Counted from the stretch's first letter, positions 16,228 to 26,058 are shown. The stretch is 51,113 bases of DNA from Cytophagales bacterium (GCA_013298865.1 JAAFJL010000013.1:1-51113); one strand, 5' to 3'. Notes: a model not told the origin generated them from the sequence alone. Program-made: numbers and translations.

Positions 16228-16450
16228 AAAAATGAAAGGGGCTAAAATGAAAAAAGATTTATTTGAGTAAGATAATTGTTAATATTGAGGCTATTGGGGA
16301 ACTGTTATGATTTTTAATCCTATACCAAAATCACAATTTTTTATTAAATAAACAACATTATGCTAAAGTTTGTTACGAAGTTTCAGGCTATGAAGGGTTA
16401 CGTAGCACTAATTTACTGAAAAATGAAGTACTTAATCAAAAAGAGTGTCG

Positions 16451-16458
16451 TAAATTTG
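16451..16458 (+). promoter_or_regulatory. Candidate Bacteroidota -7 element upstream of adk
   Basis: TAAATTTG fits the TAnnTTTG consensus of the Bacteroidota primary sigma factor, 57 bases before the adk start. No convincing -33 TTTG lies at the expected distance, so the call is weak. Confidence 0.35.
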
Positions 16459-16514
16459 CAGTTAAATAATATTTAGGTAATACTGGAATAAAAAATCATT
16501 AATACGTCTAAAAA

Positions 16515-17084
16515 ATGCTCAATCTTGTAATCTTCGGTCCTCCAGGGGCAGGCAAAGGAACACAGTCAGATAAACTCATCGCCAAGTATCAACTTTGCCA
16601 CCTTTCTACGGGCGATATGTTTCGTTTACACATCAAAAACGATACTGCACTCGGTCTAAAAGTAAAACAAATTCTTGCAGACGGAATGCTTGTTCCTGAT
16701 TCAATCACGATTGAAATGTTGGAAGAAGAAGTACAAAAAAATCCAGAAGCAAAAGGCTATATTTTTGATGGTTTCCCAAGAACTGTTCCACAAGCAGAAG
16801 CCTTAGATGCTTTTTTGGCAGGGAAAGGACAAAAAATTGATTTGGTACTACAATTAGATGTTGACCAAGAAGCAATTGAAAAACGAATTGCTAAAAGACA
16901 AGAAGAGAGTGGTCGTCCAGACGACAGTGCAGATAAATTATTGAAGCGTATTGATGAATATTTCAGCAAAACAATTCATGTATTACCTTATTACGAAGGT
17001 CAAGGAAAAGTAACAAAAGTGAATGGAATTGGAGAAATCGAAACCATTTTTACCAATATTTGTGCCGCCATTGATGCCGTTTAG
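16515..17084 (+). CDS. adk: Adenylate kinase
   Basis: This 189-residue enzyme interconverts ATP+AMP and 2 ADP. The P-loop GPPGAGKGTQ is at residues 8-17, the AMP-binding region is LSTGDMFR, the signature FDGFPRTVPQAEAL is near residue 82, and the LID arginines are in KRIAKRQEESGRPDD. The LID is the short form without zinc-binding cysteines, as usual for Bacteroidota. It starts at the ATG at 16515 and precedes obg with a 172-base gap that contains a hairpin. Confidence 0.97.
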   Translation: MLNLVIFGPPGAGKGTQSDKLIAKYQLCHLSTGDMFRLHIKNDTALGLKVKQILADGMLVPDSITIEMLEEEVQKNPEAKGYIFDGFPRTVPQAEALDAFLAGKGQKIDLVLQLDVDQEAIEKRIAKRQEESGRPDDSADKLLKRIDEYFSKTIHVLPYYEGQGKVTKVNGIGEIETIFTNICAAIDAV

Positions 17085-17149
17085 GGTTTTTGATGTTCGG
17101 TTTTCGGTTCTTGATGTTCGATTGACGTGGTGTTAGGTTTGAGAACCTG

Positions 17150-17184
17150 AGATTTGACAACTTTTTTTGAAAGTTGTCAAATCT
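17150..17184. terminator. 15-bp perfect hairpin between adk and obg
   Basis: AGATTTGACAACTTT (17150-17164) pairs exactly with 17170-17184 around a 5-base loop. There is no T-tract after the stem on the plus strand, so it may act as an attenuator or mRNA-end stabiliser rather than a strong terminator. Confidence 0.6.
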
Positions 17185-17256
17185 AATTCCGATAAATTAT
17201 ATCGCAGTATATATAATTCTACATTTTTAATTTTTAATTCTTAATTAACAAAGGTA

Positions 17257-18285
17257 ATGACTTCCAATTTTATAGATTACGTAAAGATTAATACTCGTTC
17301 GGGGCGAGGTGGTGCTGGTTCTTCACATTTTCGTCGTGAAAAACACGTACCTAAAGGCGGACCTGACGGTGGCGATGGCGGACGTGGCGGACACGTAATC
17401 TTGCGAGGCGATACCCAACATTGGACTTTATTGCACTTAAAATACCAGAAACATATTTTTGCCAAAGACGGCAAGGGTGGCGAAGGTGGAAGACGCTCTG
17501 GTATGCAGGGCGAAGACGCTGTTATTTCTGTGCCACTCGGAACGATTGCCAAAGACCCTGAGACTGGTACGGTTCTTGCGGAAATTACGCAAGAAGGACA
17601 AGAAATTATTTTATTAAAAGGCGGAAGAGGAGGCTTGGGAAATACCAATTTCAAGACCTCAACCAAACAAGCACCCCATTATGCCCAACCTGGCGAAGCT
17701 GGTGAGGATATGTGGGTTGTCTTAGAGTTAAAAGTCTTGGCAGATGTTGGTTTGGTGGGTTTTCCGAATGCTGGAAAATCTACTTTGCTATCCGTTATTT
17801 CTGCCGCAACGCCCGAAATTGCAGATTACGCCTTCACGACGCTCGTTCCTAATTTGGGAGTAGTAGCATACCGTGATTATAGGTCATTTGTGGTAGCTGA
17901 TATTCCTGGGATTATCGAAGGAGCATCACAGGGTAAAGGTTTGGGACTGAGATTCTTACGCCATATTGAACGCAATTCTATTTTGTTATTTTTAGTACCT
18001 GCAACAGCAGAAAACATCATGACAGAATATGAAATTTTATTAAATGAACTAAAACTATTCAACCCTTCTTTGTTGGATAAAACCAGAATTCTGGCAATAT
18101 CTAAATCTGATTTAGTTGATGAAAAACAACGCAAAAAATTGGTCAAAAAGATACCCGCCGATTTGCCCTACGTTATGTTTTCGTCAATTACACAACACAA
18201 CCTAACCGAGTTAAAAGATTTACTCTGGAATACTCTCCAAAATGAGGCTATTCCGAGTTTATCCGCCACATCAGAAGAACTTTAA
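17257..18285 (+). CDS. obg: Obg family GTPase (CgtA)
   Basis: This 342-residue protein has the glycine-rich Obg fold first (about residues 1-158, with [14 protein letters not shown] and [12 protein letters not shown]). The G domain follows: GFPNAGKST (168-176), DIPGIIEGA (215-223) and [10 protein letters not shown]. Obg is an essential ribosome-associated GTPase involved in 50S maturation and stress response. The variable C-terminal OCT domain is essentially absent, which is common in this phylum. It follows adk, a frequent arrangement in Bacteroidota. Confidence 0.97.
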   Translation: MTSNFIDYVKINTRSGRGGAGSSHFRREKHVPKGGPDGGDGGRGGHVILRGDTQHWTLLHLKYQKHIFAKDGKGGEGGRRSGMQGEDAVISVPLGTIAKDPETGTVLAEITQEGQEIILLKGGRGGLGNTNFKTSTKQAPHYAQPGEAGEDMWVVLELKVLADVGLVGFPNAGKSTLLSVISAATPEIADYAFTTLVPNLGVVAYRDYRSFVVADIPGIIEGASQGKGLGLRFLRHIERNSILLFLVPATAENIMTEYEILLNELKLFNPSLLDKTRILAISKSDLVDEKQRKKLVKKIPADLPYVMFSSITQHNLTELKDLLWNTLQNEAIPSLSATSEEL

Positions 18286-18497
18286 TTTTTAACCACTAAT
18301 GATTGTAAATAACGACTCTGTGAATTTCACAGGGCTGGATTTTTTATGATGTTAGTGTAAAAATTAAGCAATTTTCATTACAACCTTACTTACAAGAAAC
18401 GAATCTTTATCCTATCCACGCTAATGTGGACAGGGTTTTGGCTGTATTTTTTAGAATAAAAATTCCTACTTCCCATAAATTAATTGCCCTAAGAGTT

Positions 18498-21400
18498 ATG
18501 AAAAAAAGTTGTACTGAAAAAATTACAGTTTTTTGCTTCCTTATCTTATTACTCTTCTCTGCTTTTGGCATGGAAGCACAAATCCGTATTGTCTCTCCTT
18601 TTAATAGATCGGTTTTTCAAAGAAATGGTTCAAACCAAGCTACCATTACGATTACTGGTAATGCCAATCGAAATGTTGATAGAATTGAAGCTAATTTTGA
18701 AGCCGTTCAAGGTGGACAAACTACTGGTTGGCAAACCATTGCGACCAATCCGCAAGGGGGTGTTTTCTCTGGAACTTTAGTAGTAAATGGTGGATGGTAC
18801 AGGTTATCAGTAAGAGGTATTGTGCAAAATGCTGCTTATGGTTTAGCAACTGTTGAGCGTGTTGGCGTGGGCGAAGTTTTTGTGGTTGCAGGGCAGTCGA
18901 ATAGTGGTTCTGGTGACGGAGGAAATCCTCTACGTAATAACGGGGCAATTCCTGCAAGTGACGACCGAGTGAACTCTGTAACAATTGGGGCAATCGGTGG
19001 AATTGACGGTGGGTCTGACAATGATTTTAATTATCCTTTACCAGAATTTAGAAAATTAGATGGTGGTAATATCGCTCCGAGAGGAACAAGTCCGTGGTGT
19101 TGGGGGAAATTAGGAGATTTATTGGTAGCTCGTTTGAATGTACCAGTATTGTTCATGAATGCCGCTTGGAGTGGGACTTCTATCCGTAACTGGGCAGAAA
19201 GTACAACCGTCGGGGCGTCAACTGGAAGTGATTATATTGCTGCAAATTATAGCCCAAATACGCCTTACGGGCATCTGAGAGCAACTTTGAAAAATTATTG
19301 TTCTTATTTAGGTATCAGAAGTATTCTATGGATGCAAGGCGAAACCGATAATTATCCTGGGCGTTCGGGAAGTGCGGGTAGTGGTAGTTTGGAAAATACT
19401 ATCACAGCAGCTGAGTACGAAGCTCGACTAAAAACGGTAATCAATGCCAGTCGTAGTGATTTAGGCGGGGCAAATATTCCTTGGGTAGTTGCCAGAACCT
19501 CTTTGGTTAACTGGGGGTATAATTGTAATGACCAACGGGTTTCAACTAAAGTAATTGCTGGACAAAATAATGCGATTGCCTCTGCGGGAAATACTTTTGC
19601 AGGACCAGCTACTGATAATATTCAAAATCCTCGCCCAACTTCTGCCCAATGTGTTCATCTTTCGGGAACAGGTTTAGACCAGTTGGCTACCGCTTGGAAT
19701 GCGGCATTACCAAACAGTTTTTTTAGTAGCACAAGTCCAATTTCTGGAAGTTCCCCTACGATTTCTGGAAGTATTAATTGTTCAAATGGGCAAACAACTT
19801 TAGCCGTTCAGGGTGGAGCAAGTTATAATTGGAGTACTGGTAATACTTCTTCTTCGGTAACTGTTAATAGTGGATTTTATACCGTAAAAGTAAGCAATGG
19901 CATTGGTGGAGTCACTTGGTTTCCCAATATCGAAGCCGCCAGTAATGCAGGTGCGGGCAAACCAAGTATTAGCTCGAACACTGGAAATATCGTTTGTGGT
20001 GGTACAAGTGCCACATTAACCGCTATTAATTCTGGTAACTACAATTGGAAGCGAAACGGAGCATCCATCAACCAAAATAACATTTCGATTACAACAAATA
20101 TTACAGGAAATTATACGGTAGAAAATAGCAGTGGTTTTGGTTGTGTCAGTGAGTCTGACGCCTTTAGTTTAAGTACATTTTCTACGCCTCCGCCTGCTAA
20201 ACCCACTATTGCTGCCAGTGGAGGGCTAAGTTATTGTCAGGGAAATAGTATTACTTTACAATCTTCGTACACAGGTGGTAGCAATGTTTGGGAGTCGAGT
20301 GGGAGTTCCCAAAGAGCCAATAGCATAGGTACACCAAACACAAATGGAACGTATTTTTACATCGTTAGGGCAGTAGATGGAAATGGTTGTACCTCAGAAA
20401 ATTCAGATATTGTTACCATCACAGTTTTCAGAAATCCTGATGCCCCTGTGATTCAGTCAAGTCAGAATATAGAAATTTGTGCAGGAAATTCTACGAGTTT
20501 AGTTTCCAATTATGGTTCTGGAAATTTTTGGAACAATGGAGCAAATAGTCAAAGTATTTCGGTGAACAATACGGGAACGTTTCAGGTTCGCTACACTGAT
20601 GGCAATGGCTGTACTTCTTCGTTTTCTAATCCTGTAAATGTTGCTGTGAATCCTTTACCAGATAAGCCCAATATTACGGCATTGACCAAAACAGAAATTT
20701 GTGACAAAGACAGTGTGATTTTGAGTTCCTCGCCTGCCTATACCTATGAGTGGAGTAACGGGCGAAATTCAAAACAAGTAACCCTAAAAAATGCAGGAAC
20801 GTACTCGGTAAGAGCCATCAGTGAAAAAGGGTGTAAATCTGCACAAGCCTCTGATAATGTTATAGTTACAGTTAATTCTTTGCCAGATTCTCCAACCATT
20901 ACAGCAGGTGGAGTAACAACTTTTTGTCCTGATAAAAATGTGGCTCTTACGGCATCTGCTTCCCCGAATGGCTATGTTTGGAGCAATAATAACAGAGCTA
21001 ATTCTACTTCAAATACTGCGACCAAAACTATTACCGTCAATAAAAGTGGTAAATACACAGCCCAAGTAACGAGTCTGAAAGGTTGTTTGTCATCACCATC
21101 AAATACCATTGAAATCACGGTTTTGCCAGCTCCTAATCAGCCTGCTATTTTTGCTTATGGGCCAACCAATTTCTGTGATGGTTCAAGTGTTGATTTAAAA
21201 GCCTTACCCGCAGACCCCGAAAATACAATTACAAAATATAGTTGGCAAGATGAAATTGAAAAGAAAGAAATTGCTTCAACCAGTCTTATTAATGTTAAGA
21301 AAAGTGGAATCCTGAGTGTAAAAGTCTTTGATAATAGAGGTTGTTTTTCAGAAAGTTCAACATCGGCAACTATCAATCTTTACCCTTTGCCAAAACAGCC

Positions 21401-22625
21401 AACAATTCAGGTATTACGTCCGAAAGTATTTTGCAATGAAGACAGCACCGTTTTTGTTTCGTCTGTTCCCACAACAAGCCCCAACGATAACCGAAATGCT
21501 TACCGTTGGATAAAAGACGGACAGACCGTTCTGACAACTTCCAGCAAAAATTTTACTACCAAAACCCCTGGAATTTACACTGTTGAAACAATAGATATTA
21601 ACGGTTGCCGCCCACTAAAAACCTCTGATACACTGAAAGTTACGGTAAATTCTTTGCCAGGAATTCCTCTCATTGTTCTGAAAGGAGCAAACCCTTTTTG
21701 TTCAGATAAAAGTGTAACATTGACCACCAATAATGAAGTGGGTTATTTATGGAGTACAGGAGAAAAAACGAGTAGCATCACGGTTAAAAGAGAAGGAACA
21801 TTTAATGTAAAAACTATTAATAAATTCAATTGTACCTCAAAGGTTTCAGCCAGTATCACTACAAAAACTTATCAATTGCCTGCTGTTTCACAGATTGTAG
21901 CACAGGGCAACACAATTTTTTGTGATGGTGATAGCGTGAAATTATCCTCAACCAGTTTCCTGAGAGCAGATTGGTGGAAAGGTACATCATTAAGTGATTC
22001 TTTGGGAGTAGTTGCCCCAGACTATTTTGCTCGAAATCAAGGAAATTACTATGTTCAAGTGACAGATGGTAATGGTTGTCGCTCGGGTTTTTCAAAACCT
22101 TTTACAGTTGATACTAAAGCCTTGCCCGTTACACCAGTTATCGAACAAGTAGGAACTTTTACCCTCGAAGCCAAAGGAACAGGAAACTCCGACGGCTACG
22201 AATGGAAATTAGGTGATAATATTTTGGCAGAAAAAAGTAGAATTGTAAAATCTAATCGAGACGGAGATTATCAGGTTCGTGCCAGTCTTACATACTCGCC
22301 AGTAGCGTTACCATCGGGCAAAATCACCTGTGTGTCAAAACCTTCAAAAATATTGAATTTCAAAGAAGATTTGAGTTTTGAGGGCATGAGTGTTTACCCG
22401 AATCCAAGCACAACAGGCTACCTAAACATTGAAGTAAAAGACGATTTAGAAGGAGCAGATTTAATAGTTTATAACGAATTAGGCAAAATTGTTTATCAAT
22501 ACAAAATTGACAGTTTCAGCAAAAGACAAACCATAGATTTACGAGGAGAAACCCAAGCGATTTTCTTTGTGAAGGTATATCACGGAATTTTCGAGAAGGT
22601 GAAAAAGGTTTTTATAGTGAGGTAA
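18498..22625 (+). CDS. Secreted SGNH/SASA-type esterase with Ig-like repeats and T9SS sorting domain
   Basis: This is a 1,375-residue secreted protein. It has a signal peptide (to about residue 27), a beta-rich stretch, and a sialate-O-acetylesterase-like SGNH domain with GQSN (nucleophile Ser134), WMQGETDN and CVHLSG (His387). From about 415 to 1290 there are roughly eleven Ig-like repeats of 70-90 residues, each with the pattern FC-x-DSV-x-L...Y-x-WS-x-G...G-x-Y-x-V...GC-x-S. From about 1297 a T9SS type A domain starts with YPNPS. It probably deacetylates carbohydrate at the cell surface. The ATG at 18498 is chosen over an in-frame codon at 18426 because MKKSCTEK starts the signal peptide. 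Confidence 0.9.
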   Translation: MKKSCTEKITVFCFLILLLFSAFGMEAQIRIVSPFNRSVFQRNGSNQATITITGNANRNVDRIEANFEAVQGGQTTGWQTIATNPQGGVFSGTLVVNGGWYRLSVRGIVQNAAYGLATVERVGVGEVFVVAGQSNSGSGDGGNPLRNNGAIPASDDRVNSVTIGAIGGIDGGSDNDFNYPLPEFRKLDGGNIAPRGTSPWCWGKLGDLLVARLNVPVLFMNAAWSGTSIRNWAESTTVGASTGSDYIAANYSPNTPYGHLRATLKNYCSYLGIRSILWMQGETDNYPGRSGSAGSGSLENTITAAEYEARLKTVINASRSDLGGANIPWVVARTSLVNWGYNCNDQRVSTKVIAGQNNAIASAGNTFAGPATDNIQNPRPTSAQCVHLSGTGLDQLATAWNAALPNSFFSSTSPISGSSPTISGSINCSNGQTTLAVQGGASYNWSTGNTSSSVTVNSGFYTVKVSNGIGGVTWFPNIEAASNAGAGKPSISSNTGNIVCGGTSATLTAINSGNYNWKRNGASINQNNISITTNITGNYTVENSSGFGCVSESDAFSLSTFSTPPPAKPTIAASGGLSYCQGNSITLQSSYTGGSNVWESSGSSQRANSIGTPNTNGTYFYIVRAVDGNGCTSENSDIVTITVFRNPDAPVIQSSQNIEICAGNSTSLVSNYGSGNFWNNGANSQSISVNNTGTFQVRYTDGNGCTSSFSNPVNVAVNPLPDKPNITALTKTEICDKDSVILSSSPAYTYEWSNGRNSKQVTLKNAGTYSVRAISEKGCKSAQASDNVIVTVNSLPDSPTITAGGVTTFCPDKNVALTASASPNGYVWSNNNRANSTSNTATKTITVNKSGKYTAQVTSLKGCLSSPSNTIEITVLPAPNQPAIFAYGPTNFCDGSSVDLKALPADPENTITKYSWQDEIEKKEIASTSLINVKKSGILSVKVFDNRGCFSESSTSATINLYPLPKQPTIQVLRPKVFCNEDSTVFVSSVPTTSPNDNRNAYRWIKDGQTVLTTSSKNFTTKTPGIYTVETIDINGCRPLKTSDTLKVTVNSLPGIPLIVLKGANPFCSDKSVTLTTNNEVGYLWSTGEKTSSITVKREGTFNVKTINKFNCTSKVSASITTKTYQLPAVSQIVAQGNTIFCDGDSVKLSSTSFLRADWWKGTSLSDSLGVVAPDYFARNQGNYYVQVTDGNGCRSGFSKPFTVDTKALPVTPVIEQVGTFTLEAKGTGNSDGYEWKLGDNILAEKSRIVKSNRDGDYQVRASLTYSPVALPSGKITCVSKPSKILNFKEDLSFEGMSVYPNPSTTGYLNIEVKDDLEGADLIVYNELGKIVYQYKIDSFSKRQTIDLRGETQAIFFVKVYHGIFEKVKKVFIVR

Positions 22626-22645
22626 TCGGCAAGAAACTATTAAGT

Positions 22646-22683
22646 AAAAAGAGGTGCAGACTAAAGAGTTTGTACCTCTTTTT
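22646..22683. terminator. Rho-independent terminator after the esterase gene
   Basis: AAAAAGAGGT (22646-22655) pairs with ACCTCTTTTT (22674-22683), and the T-tract follows on the plus strand. It lies 20 bases after the esterase stop. Confidence 0.75.
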
Positions 22684-22767
22684 GTATGTACTAAAAAATT
22701 ATTGCGAAATTTCTGTAACAAAATCAGCAACTGTTTACCAACTGCACATAAATCAAACAAAAATAGC

Positions 22768-23271
22768 TTGAAAACCCAAGAGCAAGAATTTTTATCCCTC
22801 ATCGAAAACCACAAAGGAATCATTCATAAAGTCTCGAAGATGTATATGGATAATTCGGAGGATAGAGAAGATTTATTCCAAGAAATTATTCTACAACTCT
22901 GGAAGTCCTACCATACTTTCAAAGGAGATAGCCAGTTTTCATCTTGGATGTATCGAGTTGCTTTGAATACGGCTTTGGTATTTTTCAAGAAAGAAAAAAA
23001 GAAACCCGACAAGTACGCTATTCCGCCAGAAATGGACATTCCAGATGAAAACCAAGGTTCAGAAAAAGAAAGCCAGTTAGACTATTTCTACAAAGCTGTT
23101 CAGCAATTAAATTCTATCGAAAAAGCACTGATTTTCTTATTCTTGGAAGGGCAAACGCACAAAGAAATTAGCAAAAATTTAGGTATTTCAGAGGTAAATG
23201 CAAGGGTAAAACTCAACCGAACAAAAGACAAATTACAGCAAATCATAAAACAACAAGGCTATGAATTTTGA
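22768..23271 (+). CDS. ECF-type RNA polymerase sigma factor
   Basis: This protein of about 167 residues has region 2 (IHKVSKMYMDNSEDREDLFQEI and WKSYHTF...SSWMYRVALN) and region 4 (KALIFLFLEGQTHKEISKNLGIS), as in sigma-70 family ECF factors. The start is uncertain. A GTG at 22654 is in frame but lies inside the terminator hairpin of the preceding gene and adds 38 unconserved residues. The TTG at 22768 gives MKTQEQEFLSLIENHKG, a usual ECF start. It overlaps the next gene by 11 bases, so the two are translationally linked. Confidence 0.85.
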   Translation: MKTQEQEFLSLIENHKGIIHKVSKMYMDNSEDREDLFQEIILQLWKSYHTFKGDSQFSSWMYRVALNTALVFFKKEKKKPDKYAIPPEMDIPDENQGSEKESQLDYFYKAVQQLNSIEKALIFLFLEGQTHKEISKNLGISEVNARVKLNRTKDKLQQIIKQQGYEF

Positions 23272-23899
23272 CAAATTACAGCAACAATGGAAAGATGAAA
23301 ATACAGATAATGTGCAGATTACCAAAGAGTTGAATATTTTAAAGCAAGCACATTCCCCGATTGATGAAGTAAGAAAGAGTATGAAAATGGAGCTAAAGGT
23401 TATGCTTTTTATAACTCCTTTTATGATAATTATTCCGATGATTCCGATTTATAAAATTGAGTCCTACTCCAAATTGGTCTATTATATTATGTTAGTACTT
23501 GGATTTTCTGGCTCGTATTTTTATTACAGAAAATTTTCATCTTTTTACAAACAAACAAATCAAATCAATATCAATTCAAGTAGAAATCTATTAGCGATTT
23601 ACTATGATTTAAAATCTCTTATTGATGTGTACAAAGCTGTGGGTTATGCAATTACTCCCTATTTCACGATTACATTTGCAATTGTAATATCATTTGGAAA
23701 ATCTGAAGAATTCTTTGTAGCTCTAACAAACCTACCTGATTCTTTTCATGATAATAAGTTTTTGCTCATTGGAATGTCCATTGCAATAATAGCCTATATT
23801 CCATTTACGATTAGATTTACAGAATCTTGGATAGAGAAATATTATGGAAAACATCTTTCTCAAATCAAAAAAGTATTAGATGAATTGGATGAAGAGTAG
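23261..23899 (+). CDS. Membrane protein partnered with the ECF sigma factor, putative anti-sigma factor
   Basis: This 212-residue protein has a soluble N-terminus of about 45 residues (MNFDKLQQQWKDE) followed by four hydrophobic segments near 47-67, 73-90, 125-147 and 163-180, and a charged C-terminal helix. I do not recognise a catalytic motif. The 11-base overlap with the ECF sigma gene and the cytoplasmic helical N-terminus suggest that it sequesters the sigma factor at the membrane; this is inference from context. A terminator follows. Confidence 0.75.
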   Translation: MNFDKLQQQWKDENTDNVQITKELNILKQAHSPIDEVRKSMKMELKVMLFITPFMIIIPMIPIYKIESYSKLVYYIMLVLGFSGSYFYYRKFSSFYKQTNQININSSRNLLAIYYDLKSLIDVYKAVGYAITPYFTITFAIVISFGKSEEFFVALTNLPDSFHDNKFLLIGMSIAIIAYIPFTIRFTESWIEKYYGKHLSQIKKVLDELDEE

Positions 23900-23914
23900 A
23901 ATTTTTCACCAAAA

Positions 23915-23955
23915 ACAAAAAAGGTACAAGACGTTGAATCTTGTACCTTTTTTGT
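23915..23955. terminator. Bidirectional terminator between the sigma operon and Uma2 gene
   Basis: ACAAAAAAGGTACAAGA pairs exactly with its complement at 23939-23955 and has T-tracts on both strands. It is nearly identical to the terminator at 24648-24697. Confidence 0.85.
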
Positions 23956-23970
23956 TGGGAAAAACTTCAG

Positions 23971-24603
23971 TTAAGTTGCAATAAAAGCGTCTATCTTATC
24001 AAAAATATCATTCAATTTTACAGGTATTGTATCTATCAGAATCTCAGGGTTTTCGTGGTCATAGATTGTCTCTGTCCAAACTTTAGGATTATCAGTTTTC
24101 TGAAATTTATACACAGCTTTCTCAAATCTATCTATAAAAACTACTTCATTCACACTTTTCATTCCTTGGTATTTGTATAGTTTTTCATGCAAATCATAAA
24201 AATATGTCGATTCAGAAAGTACTTCTACAATTAAATAAGGATTCAAAATAATGGCAGTTGAATCATTGAAAAACTCTAATTTACCTTTTACAACTGTAAT
24301 ATCTGGATTAAAATATCCTTTTTTATCCCCAGTTTTTACGCCGAGATTACTGCTAAAAACAAAGAAATTATTTCTTTGATAGTGAATATTCAGGAGGGTT
24401 ATAACCCATGAAACTAAGTATTCGTGAATGGCTGATGCTAATCCCATAATAATAATTTTTCCGTTGCTGTACTCAGCTTTGTAAGTGGTTTCTTCCAAAA
24501 AATCCATAAAATCTTCCCAAGATGCCTCAATTGTAATGACGCCACCTCGTTCGATTTTTTGGATTTGATTTTCTGTCAGCGATATTTTTTCGAGTAATTC
24601 CAT
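23971..24603 (-). CDS. Uma2 family (DUF820) PD-(D/E)XK nuclease-like protein
   Basis: This 210-residue protein belongs to the Uma2/DUF820 family of restriction-endonuclease-fold proteins. The visible core is YFNPDITVV (acidic residue) followed by YLIVEVLSEST, then YDLHEKLYKYQGMKSVNEVVFID. Some members help repair or transposition in cyanobacteria, but the role of most is not known. The gene stands alone between two nearly identical terminators, which suggests an autonomous unit. All core acidic positions appear intact. Confidence 0.88.
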   Translation of the reverse strand: MELLEKISLTENQIQKIERGGVITIEASWEDFMDFLEETTYKAEYSNGKIIIMGLASAIHEYLVSWVITLLNIHYQRNNFFVFSSNLGVKTGDKKGYFNPDITVVKGKLEFFNDSTAIILNPYLIVEVLSESTYFYDLHEKLYKYQGMKSVNEVVFIDRFEKAVYKFQKTDNPKVWTETIYDHENPEILIDTIPVKLNDIFDKIDAFIAT

Positions 24604-24647
24604 ATTGATGGATTTGTTTTTAGTAAATATAACGGATTTAAAAATAA

Positions 24648-24697
24648 CTCAACAAAAAAAGGTACAAGACTATGAATCTTGTACCTTTTTTGTTGAG
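24648..24697. terminator. Bidirectional terminator, near copy of the one at 23915
   Basis: CTCAACAAAAAAAGGTACAAGA pairs with 24677-24697 around a short loop. The core AAAAAAGGTACAAGA is identical to that at 23915-23955, so the Uma2 gene is bracketed by a repeated terminator. Confidence 0.82.
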
Positions 24698-24717
24698 TTG
24701 CTTAACTTAAGAAATTT

Positions 24718-26058
24718 TTATCTCATTTTCTCCAAAGCTGCAGTAAATTTCTGAATATCTATTTTATCTCTCATGGCTACCTCTACTGCTTTTTGCTCCA
24801 TTTCCTGGGCTTTTTGCTTGTCCCCAATTTTCAATAAAATATGAGCGTACGAATCATAATAATCAGGATGTTCCACTAATTCAATCGCACGTTTTGCCCA
24901 CTCTGTTGATTTTTGTAAATGAATATTATCAACTACATTATCAAAATATGCCTTTACTACTTCATTCAATTCATTAGCTGTCATACGGGCAGTTGTGTTA
25001 CGGGCTTCACGCTTGTAGCGTTGGTACATTTCAGCACCTGTTCCCGTAGAGTCTCTTACGCCTTGTCTGTATGCAGACATAATTTTGTCAAATTCCCACG
25101 CATCTTGTTTTCTGATACTTTCAATCTGCACAAACATCACATATTGGTCCAAATACTGTTGTGCGGCTTCGGTAAATTTAGCGACATCTTTTGTTGCCAA
25201 ATAAAATGATAAGCGATTTTTATCATTTACTCTATCCGAAGTATTAGGAAGTGCTTTTGTATTTGCCTGAACTACTTTTTCAAAAGCGGCAATATTTTTG
25301 GCTGTAATTGCTTTCTCGAAGGCTTCATTTATTGCCATCGAGAAAACTCCATCAATTTTACGTTCTCCATCTTCAAAAAGATTCATTGCTTTTTCTCTGA
25401 ATTTCATCAAAACTTCAAATGCTTTTCCGTCAATCTCAATACCATTATTAATCATTACCCTGAGCGTCTTGTCAGCAGAATATTGCAATGGATTTAATGA
25501 TTTCAGATATTCATCAACCAATTTTGTATTGTTCTGATTGAATCTTGCACGTTTTGCTATGTATTCATACAAAAATTCAGAATCACGTCTTCCTTCATTG
25601 TACAATTTATCAAGTACATAAATAGGTTTTACATCTGCCTGATTGGCAAGCACCATGTCTGCTTCTTTCAACAAATCAGGCACACGGAGTAACCCTTGTT
25701 GTTTATGAATCAAATTCTCGCTTGGATCAATAAAAAGTACGGTTGGATACGACGTTACATTATAACGTTTAGCGATAGTTACTCCAAAACCTTTGTCAGC
25801 GTTAACTTTATAGCTAACGAATTTGGTATTGAATTTATCACCAATCATGGCATCGGTGAAGGTCTTCTTGTCCATTTCCTTGCAAGGTCCGCACCAGTCG
25901 GTATAGACGTCAACAAAAATCAGTCTGTTCTGACTTTTTGCTTGCATCAAAACTGCTTGCCATTCGCCTTGCTTGAACTGAATCCCTTGTGAGAAGGTCT
26001 TAGTGGTAGCTAATAAACTGATTATCAAACAGTTTATTATCAAGTACTGTTTTTTCAT
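24718..26058 (-). CDS. Secreted thioredoxin-fold protein with helical C-terminal region
   Basis: This 446-residue exported protein has a signal peptide (MKKQYLIINCLIISLLATTKTFS). A thioredoxin domain follows with redox motif WCGPCKEMDKKTF (about residues 56-68) and the cis-proline segment VTSYPTVLFID. The rest is helical and repeat-like (TPR-type), ending in a segment WAKRAIELVEHPDYYDSYAHILL typical of TPRs. It probably reduces or isomerises disulfides in the periplasm. A paralogue of the same architecture lies directly upstream (26202-27479). Confidence 0.9.
   Translation of the reverse strand: MKKQYLIINCLIISLLATTKTFSQGIQFKQGEWQAVLMQAKSQNRLIFVDVYTDWCGPCKEMDKKTFTDAMIGDKFNTKFVSYKVNADKGFGVTIAKRYNVTSYPTVLFIDPSENLIHKQQGLLRVPDLLKEADMVLANQADVKPIYVLDKLYNEGRRDSEFLYEYIAKRARFNQNNTKLVDEYLKSLNPLQYSADKTLRVMINNGIEIDGKAFEVLMKFREKAMNLFEDGERKIDGVFSMAINEAFEKAITAKNIAAFEKVVQANTKALPNTSDRVNDKNRLSFYLATKDVAKFTEAAQQYLDQYVMFVQIESIRKQDAWEFDKIMSAYRQGVRDSTGTGAEMYQRYKREARNTTARMTANELNEVVKAYFDNVVDNIHLQKSTEWAKRAIELVEHPDYYDSYAHILLKIGDKQKAQEMEQKAVEVAMRDKIDIQKFTAALEKMR

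Noticed and set aside
17277..17666. 129-codon minus-strand frame rich in proline
   Set aside because: It is the antisense of the glycine-rich Obg fold; proline richness follows from the opposite strand of glycine codons.
22654..22767. GTG start of the ECF sigma factor 38 codons upstream
   Set aside because: It lies inside the terminator hairpin of the preceding gene, and the added residues do not look like an ECF N-terminus.
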